This document shows, in pieces, positions 59,912 to 64,000 of a DNA stretch of 64,000 nt; position 1 is the stretch's first letter; every line of letters begins with the position of its first letter. Origin of the DNA: JANPBY01 sp963851405. GTDB lineage: Bacteria > Actinomycetota > Actinomycetes > DATJPE01. The stretch covers positions 186,001-250,000 of the forward strand of contig CAWKPB010000001.1 in assembly GCA_963851405.1 (NCBI GenBank). Direction: 5' to 3'. Below the pieces are notes generated by a model. The model was given only the letters and a program-made list of their open reading frames with translations. It had not been told where the DNA came from and ran no database searches. The position numbers and the translations under genes were made by a program.

Positions 59912-60528
59912 TGCTCGTCAGATCCGGCATCGCGCGGCTGCTTGCGGACTCGGGGATCGATGTGGTCGCCGAGTGCGCCGACGCCGAGCAACTGCTCGCG
60001 CGGGTGGCGACGCTGGCACCGGACGTGGCCGTGGTCGACATTCGGATGCCTCCGACGCACACCGACGAAGGAATCGTCGCCGCGCTGGCGATCCGCCAGC
60101 AGTTCCCCGACACCGCCGTCGTGGTGCTGAGCCAATACCTCGAACCCCGTTACGCGCAAAGGCTTCTTGCCGACCAACCCGAGGGGCTTGGCTACCTCTT
60201 GAAGGAGCGAGTGTCCGACATCGCGGTCTTGGTCGACGCCCTGGAGCGCGTCAAAGTCCGCGAGTGCGTCATCGATCCAACGATCGTGCAGCGACTGCTT
60301 CGCCGGGGTCAGTCCGATTCGCCGCTGGCGGCGTTGAGCCCACGCGAGTCGGAGATCCTTGGCCTGATGGCGGAGGGGCTCACTAATGCTGGAATCGCGG
60401 CCCGGCTGTTTCTGAGCGAAAAGACTGTCGAGGCCAACATCGCTTCGCTGTTTCGCAAACTGGACGTTCCAGTGTCGCGCGACGTCAACCGACGCGTGCT
60501 CGCCGTGGTCACGCTGCTCAACGCCTGA
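59884..60528 (+). CDS. NarL-family response regulator of the split-kinase locus
   Basis: A 214-residue regulator: receiver MRVVIADDVMLVRSGIARLL with Asp52 in VVDIRMPPTHTDEG and Lys in YLLKERVSD. The LuxR HTH is LSPRESEILGLMAEGLTNAG, then IAARLFLSEKTVEANIASLF, with the C-terminal VNRRVLAVVTLLNA. It overlaps the corrected end of kinase 2, so the two are co-translated. It would receive phosphate from His381 of kinase 2. Likely targets include the two promoters carrying AGGG-N4-CCCT (inference). Confidence 0.92.
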   Translation: MRVVIADDVMLVRSGIARLLADSGIDVVAECADAEQLLARVATLAPDVAVVDIRMPPTHTDEGIVAALAIRQQFPDTAVVVLSQYLEPRYAQRLLADQPEGLGYLLKERVSDIAVLVDALERVKVRECVIDPTIVQRLLRRGQSDSPLAALSPRESEILGLMAEGLTNAGIAARLFLSEKTVEANIASLFRKLDVPVSRDVNRRVLAVVTLLNA

Positions 60529-60601
60529 GTGCTTCGGAACGGGTGCTTTCGCCCAAGCAACAGTGAGTAGCCGCGTTGAGAGGGGCGTACGGCCTTAGGG
60601 G

Positions 60602-61360
60602 TCAGAACTCGTAGAGCTCGAAGGCGAAGGCTTCCTTCGCACCGGGCAGTCGCATCGCGGCCATCTCGGCGAACATCCGGATGGCTTCGGGATCGGACAT
60701 CATGTGGTCCGCGCCGAGGCCCTCGTTGTAGGCCTTGTGCTCCCGCAACGAGTTCACTGCGTGGTCCATCCAGCCAGTGACGTCCATCGCGTGGGTGGAC
60801 AGCGGCGAGGCGTGGATGAGCACCCGCTTCGCCTTGTGCGGCTCCAGACCCTCATCGGAAATGAGCTCCGGGAAGATCCATCGGTTGCCGGCATCGGCGA
60901 TCGCCTCCAGAGTCGCCTGGCCGACCGCTCGATGGTCGGCCTGGTTCAGCATTCCCGGGCCGAACGTGGCGTGGTGGTTGCCGGTGATGACGGTGTCGGG
61001 CTTGTGGCGGCGGATCGCGCGGGCCAGGTCGCGGCGCAGCGGGACGCCGTACTCCACCACCCCGTCGGGATAGTCGAGGAACTCGACGACGTCGACGCCG
61101 ACCACCTTGGCGCCAGCGCGTTCTTCCTCCTGGCGCAGCGGGCCACACTCACCCGGCGGGATGCCGTCGATGCCCGCCTCCCCGCTGGTCGCGAGGACGT
61201 AGACGACCTCGTGGCCGGAGCTGGTCCACTTCGCGACGGGTGCCGCCGCGCCGTACTCCAGGTCGTCGGGATGTGCCGCGATGCAGAGCACCCGGCCGGG
61301 ATCGTCCAGCGGGTACGGCTCGAAGGGCGGGGGCTGCCGGTCAGGGGTGGGGTCAGTCAT
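60602..61360 (-). CDS. PIG-L family deacetylase
   Basis: A 252-residue zinc-dependent N-acetylglucosaminyl-type deacetylase. The metal-binding motif is CIAAHPDDLEYGAAAPVAKW. The second His is in LNQADHRAVGQATLEAI. The catalytic base Asp is in HPDD. Relatives include MshB (mycothiol) and Mca. MshB is usually longer, so this is more likely one of the additional actinobacterial PIG-L enzymes. The ATG at 61360 was chosen over an upstream in-frame extension with no similarity. Confidence 0.85.
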   Translation of the reverse strand: MTDPTPDRQPPPFEPYPLDDPGRVLCIAAHPDDLEYGAAAPVAKWTSSGHEVVYVLATSGEAGIDGIPPGECGPLRQEEERAGAKVVGVDVVEFLDYPDGVVEYGVPLRRDLARAIRRHKPDTVITGNHHATFGPGMLNQADHRAVGQATLEAIADAGNRWIFPELISDEGLEPHKAKRVLIHASPLSTHAMDVTGWMDHAVNSLREHKAYNEGLGADHMMSDPEAIRMFAEMAAMRLPGAKEAFAFELYEF

Positions 61361-61418
61361 GGGCTCGATCCTGCCGTGGACTGGGCCAGAGGGCGACCCC
61401 GGAGCCCCTCCGTACGCA

Positions 61419-61468
61419 CGACACGCCGACCCCACCCAGCGCAGGCCGTGGGTGAGGACGGCGTGTCG
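61419..61468 (-). terminator. Hairpin between FMN dehydrogenase and PIG-L genes
   Basis: CGACACGCCG (61419-61428) pairs perfectly with CGGCGTGTCG (61459-61468), and an inner CCCACCC/GTGGGTG pairing extends the stem. It lies just past the stop of the FMN-dependent dehydrogenase gene. Confidence 0.55.
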
Positions 61469-61484
61469 CGGATGAAGTGGAGAC

Positions 61485-62543
61485 TCAGGGGGCGATCAAG
61501 TCGGGGGTGAGCTCGGCGAGGGTACGGGCTCCGCACAGCGCCATGGCCCTGGCCAGCTCCGCGGTGAGGTCGGCCAGCACCTGCTGGACGCCGGCCGTGC
61601 CCCCGACGGCGAGCCCCCACAACACCGGGCGACCGACCATGACAGCGCTCGCGCCGAGCGCCAAGCCCTTCAACACGTCCGTGCCCGAGCGCACGCCGCC
61701 GTCGACGTACACCTCAGCCCGACCGGCGACAGCGGCCACGACTTCTGGAAGCGCGGCGGCCCCAGACACCGCCCCGTCGAGCTGTCGTCCCCCGTGGTTC
61801 GACACCCACACCGCCGCCGCGCCGGCATCGAGGCACGCGCTCGCGTCGTCTCCGCGCAGCACGCCCTTGACGATCACCGGCAATCCGCTGACCTCTGCTA
61901 GCCAACCGATGTCATCGAAGGTCAGCCCCGCGTCAACCTTGGCCTGCACATGCCGGGTCAGCCCCGATCCTTCGCCCGCGCGAGGGGTGTCCTCCGGGGC
62001 GTGCGCCATCACCACGCCCGGGGGCAGCGCGAAGCCGTTGGCCTCGTCCCGGCGGCGACGCCCGAGCACGGGCAGGTCGACGGTCAAGACCAGCGCCCCA
62101 TAGCCGGCCGCCGCGGCGCGTCGGACCAGCGCCTCGGTCGCGGCCCGCTCCCGGTAGACGTACACCTGGAACCACCGCGGCGCGTCCGGGGCCGCCGCCG
62201 CGACGCGTTCCAGCGTCTGCGTCGCCAGCGTCGACACGGTCATCAGCGAACCGGCGGCCGCAGCCCCCGCAGCCGTACCCGACTCCCCCACCTGCGACGC
62301 CAGCTCGTGGTACGCCGTCGGAGCGACCAGCACCGGAGTCGCCACCGACGTCCCGAGCACGGTCGTCTTGGTCGAGACCTCGGACACATCGCGCAGCACG
62401 TGCGGCCGAAGCCGCAGACGCTGCCAGGCCTCGACGTTGTCGACGAGGGTCACCTCGTCGTCAGCCCCGCCGCGGAAGTAGTCGTACGCGGTCGGCTCGA
62501 TCCGCTGCGCTGCCAACGCCTGCAGCGCCGCCAGATCCGCCAT
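61485..62543 (-). CDS. FMN-dependent alpha-hydroxy acid dehydrogenase/oxidase
   Basis: A 352-residue TIM-barrel flavoenzyme oxidising lactate- or glycolate-like acids. FMN and substrate motifs are visible: YDYFRGGADDEVTLVDNVEA, VLVAPTAYHELA, WFQVYVYRERAATEALVRRA, VIVKGVLRGDDA with the flavin-contacting Lys, the catalytic His in VSNHGGRQLDG, and DGGVRSGTDVLKGLALGASA. No signal peptide. Lactate 2-monooxygenase, lactate oxidase or mandelate-type activity cannot be distinguished. It is divergent from aroA. Confidence 0.85.
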   Translation of the reverse strand: MADLAALQALAAQRIEPTAYDYFRGGADDEVTLVDNVEAWQRLRLRPHVLRDVSEVSTKTTVLGTSVATPVLVAPTAYHELASQVGESGTAAGAAAAGSLMTVSTLATQTLERVAAAAPDAPRWFQVYVYRERAATEALVRRAAAAGYGALVLTVDLPVLGRRRRDEANGFALPPGVVMAHAPEDTPRAGEGSGLTRHVQAKVDAGLTFDDIGWLAEVSGLPVIVKGVLRGDDASACLDAGAAAVWVSNHGGRQLDGAVSGAAALPEVVAAVAGRAEVYVDGGVRSGTDVLKGLALGASAVMVGRPVLWGLAVGGTAGVQQVLADLTAELARAMALCGARTLAELTPDLIAP

Positions 62544-62638
62544 GCCAGCGAGGGTACGGCCCTGCCTCTTGTTGTGGGCCGCGGAAGGCGGTCGGAGGTG
62601 GCATCCGGTCGACCTGCTGGGTCCGACAGACTGAGCAC

Positions 62639-63968
62639 GTGACCGACATTGCCACCGGCCGCGTGCTGCGCGGCACACTTCGCATCCCCGGCGACAAGTC
62701 CGTGAGTCACCGAGCACTGATCCTCGCCGCGCTCGCCGACGGCACGTCCACCATCGACGGCCTCAGCGCCGGCCTCGACGTCGCCCACACCCGCGCCATC
62801 GTCGAGGCGCTCGGCGCCCGCATCACCGAAGCGCCCGACGCCACCTCCCCCCACCGAGTGGGCACCCTCACCGTCCACGGCGGCCACCTCCACGCCGCTG
62901 ACCACGACCTCGACGTGGGCAACTCGGGTACGGGCATCCGCCTGCTGGCCGGGTTGTGCGCGGGCCTCCCCTTCCGCAGCGTCCTCACCGGCGACGCCTC
63001 GATCGCCCAACGCCCCATGGACCGCGTCACCATCCCGTTACGCCAGATGGGCGCCCGCATCGACGGCCGCGACGGCGGACGCCTCGCGCCCCTGGAGATC
63101 CATGGCGGCGACCTGCGAGGCATCGACTACACCCCGCCGGTCGCCAGCGCCCAGGTGAAATCGGCCATCCTGCTGGCCGGCCTCCACGCCGAGGGCCAGA
63201 CCGTCGTACGCGAGCCCATCCCCACCCGCCGGCACACCGAGGAGATGCTCCGCGACCGCGGCGTCACCGTCGTCACCGAGCCAGCCCCCGACGGCGGCGA
63301 CGTCATCACCCTCACCCCAGGCCCGGTCCAGCCGGGACCCATCGTCGTGCCCGGCGACCCGTCGCAGTCCGCCTTCTGGATCTGCGCCGCCGCCGCGATC
63401 CCCGGCAGCGACCTCACCGTCGAAGGCCTCTACCTCGCCCCCGAACGCACCGGGTTTCTCCCGGTCCTGCAACGCATGGGCGCCGACTTGGACATCGACC
63501 GAGCCGCGGGCAGCGTCCACGTCTTGGGTACGGCGCTGCGCGGCACCGTCATCACCGCCGAAGAACTCCCCGACTTGATCGATGAGGTGCCGGCCCTCGC
63601 CGTCGCCGCGGCCCTCACCGCCGAAGGCACCCTCGACATCCAAGGGGCCGCGGAACTAAGGACCAAGGAGAGCGATCGGATCGACACGGTCGCGGCCATG
63701 CTCCGCGCCCTGGGCGGCCGCGTCGACACCGAGCCCGAACGCCTCGTCGTCCACGCCGGAGCCACTCTCCATCCGGGCACCGTCGAGTCCCACGGCGACC
63801 ACCGAATTGCGATGGCCGCGGCAGTCGTGGCACTCGGCATCCGCGACGACACCGCGCAGCCCGTACAGCATCATCGACTGGGACTGCGTCGCGACCAGCT
63901 ATCCCGGCTTTCTGGACGATCTCGACCACGTCGCCGTACGACTTCCGGAAGGATCGGACGCACCATGA
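62639..63968 (+). CDS. aroA: 3-phosphoshikimate 1-carboxyvinyltransferase (EPSP synthase), one frameshift
   Basis: Sixth step of the shikimate pathway: shikimate-3-phosphate plus PEP to EPSP. It starts with GTG at 62639. Motifs: LRIPGDKSVSHRALILAALA, DVGNSGTGIRLLAGLCAGLP, ASIAQRPMDRVTIPL, PPVASAQVKSAILLAGLHAE and the PEP/phosphate segment ELRTKESDRIDTVAAMLRAL. Near 63870 one extra base shifts the frame; the correct end reads SPYSIIDWDCVATSYPGFLD to PEGSDAP, stopping at 63968. The span (1330 bases) confirms a +1 error. Its stop overlaps the next ATG as ATGA. As written, the aroA frame would read straight into the next gene. Confidence 0.92.
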
Positions 63969-64000
63969 CCGAGCTCCCCACCCGCGCCCAGGTCGTCATC
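63965..64000 (+). CDS. cmk: First 12 codons of the next gene, probably cytidylate kinase
   Basis: ATG at 63965 gives MTELPTRAQVVI before the window ends. The ATGA overlap with aroA and the aroA-cmk order usual in actinobacteria suggest cmk. The visible residues alone do not prove it. Confidence 0.45.
   Translation, partial: MTELPTRAQVVI

Noticed and set aside
1..64000. CRISPR arrays, tRNA or rRNA genes, prophage or insertion sequences
   Set aside because: No regularly spaced repeats, cloverleaf-like or rRNA segments, integrase, transposase or phage structural genes were recognised on reading; a covariance-model scan could not be run.

Overview
The window is high-GC DNA from an actinomycete. 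It carries lexA divergent from a LysM-protein gene, nrdR followed by a B12-dependent ribonucleotide reductase (nrdJ), aroA overlapping the next gene (probably cmk), a 13E12-type DUF222/HNH gene, ECF sigma factors and many two-component genes. GTG starts and strong GGAGG ribosome binding sites are common. This mix fits Propionibacteriales, most likely a Nocardioides-like organism (inference from gene content and order; no search was run).

Layout. 1-0.7 kb: start of a large secreted surface protein running off the left edge. 0.8-9.7 kb: an LpqH-like lipoprotein, a cNMP-domain histidine kinase coupled to a response-regulator/thioredoxin-reductase fusion, a BBE-type flavin oxidase with an AfsR-like regulator, and a DUF1232 protein. 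9.8-15.1 kb: two divergent gene sets (ATP-grasp, TetR, small protein and alpha/beta hydrolase on minus; phasin-like, membrane and small proteins on plus). They are peppered with single-base frameshifts but keep recognisable coding in shifted frames. 15.1-17.0 kb: two ArsR/AHSA1 pairs, each with its own palindrome. 17.0-32.9 kb: immunity-like membrane protein plus secreted nuclease, HNH gene pair, VOC protein, ECF sigma factor, lipoproteins, GNAT, DinB proteins, SNF2 helicase, S4 protein, SagB-type nitroreductase and a lipoprotein hydrolase. 33-39 kb: YihY, a voltage-gated channel, an ECF sigma operon, an orphan LuxR protein and small genes. 39.3-51.4 kb: the nrdJ-nrdR ... LysM-lexA block, interrupted by an AbiEi-like gene, a kinase/regulator pair and an FG-GAP protein, with three copies of a 56-bp hairpin repeat. 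51.5-64 kb: secreted phosphodiesterase, S33-type hydrolase, an unusual two-kinase signalling locus, PIG-L deacetylase, FMN hydroxyacid dehydrogenase, aroA and the first codons of the next gene.

The most unusual locus is 54.9-60.5 kb. One membrane kinase-like protein keeps its ATP-binding boxes but has Leu where the phosphoacceptor His belongs. A second keeps the RDLHD His box but has lost the N and G1 boxes. A TRAP-type binding lipoprotein lies between them and a NarL-type regulator follows. This looks like a histidine kinase split by complementary loss of function, perhaps working by phosphorylation in trans.

Caution: single-base frameshifts also occur in genes that should be intact (aroA, nrdJ). 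Indel errors in the assembly are therefore likely, and broken genes should not be read as true pseudogenes without raw reads.
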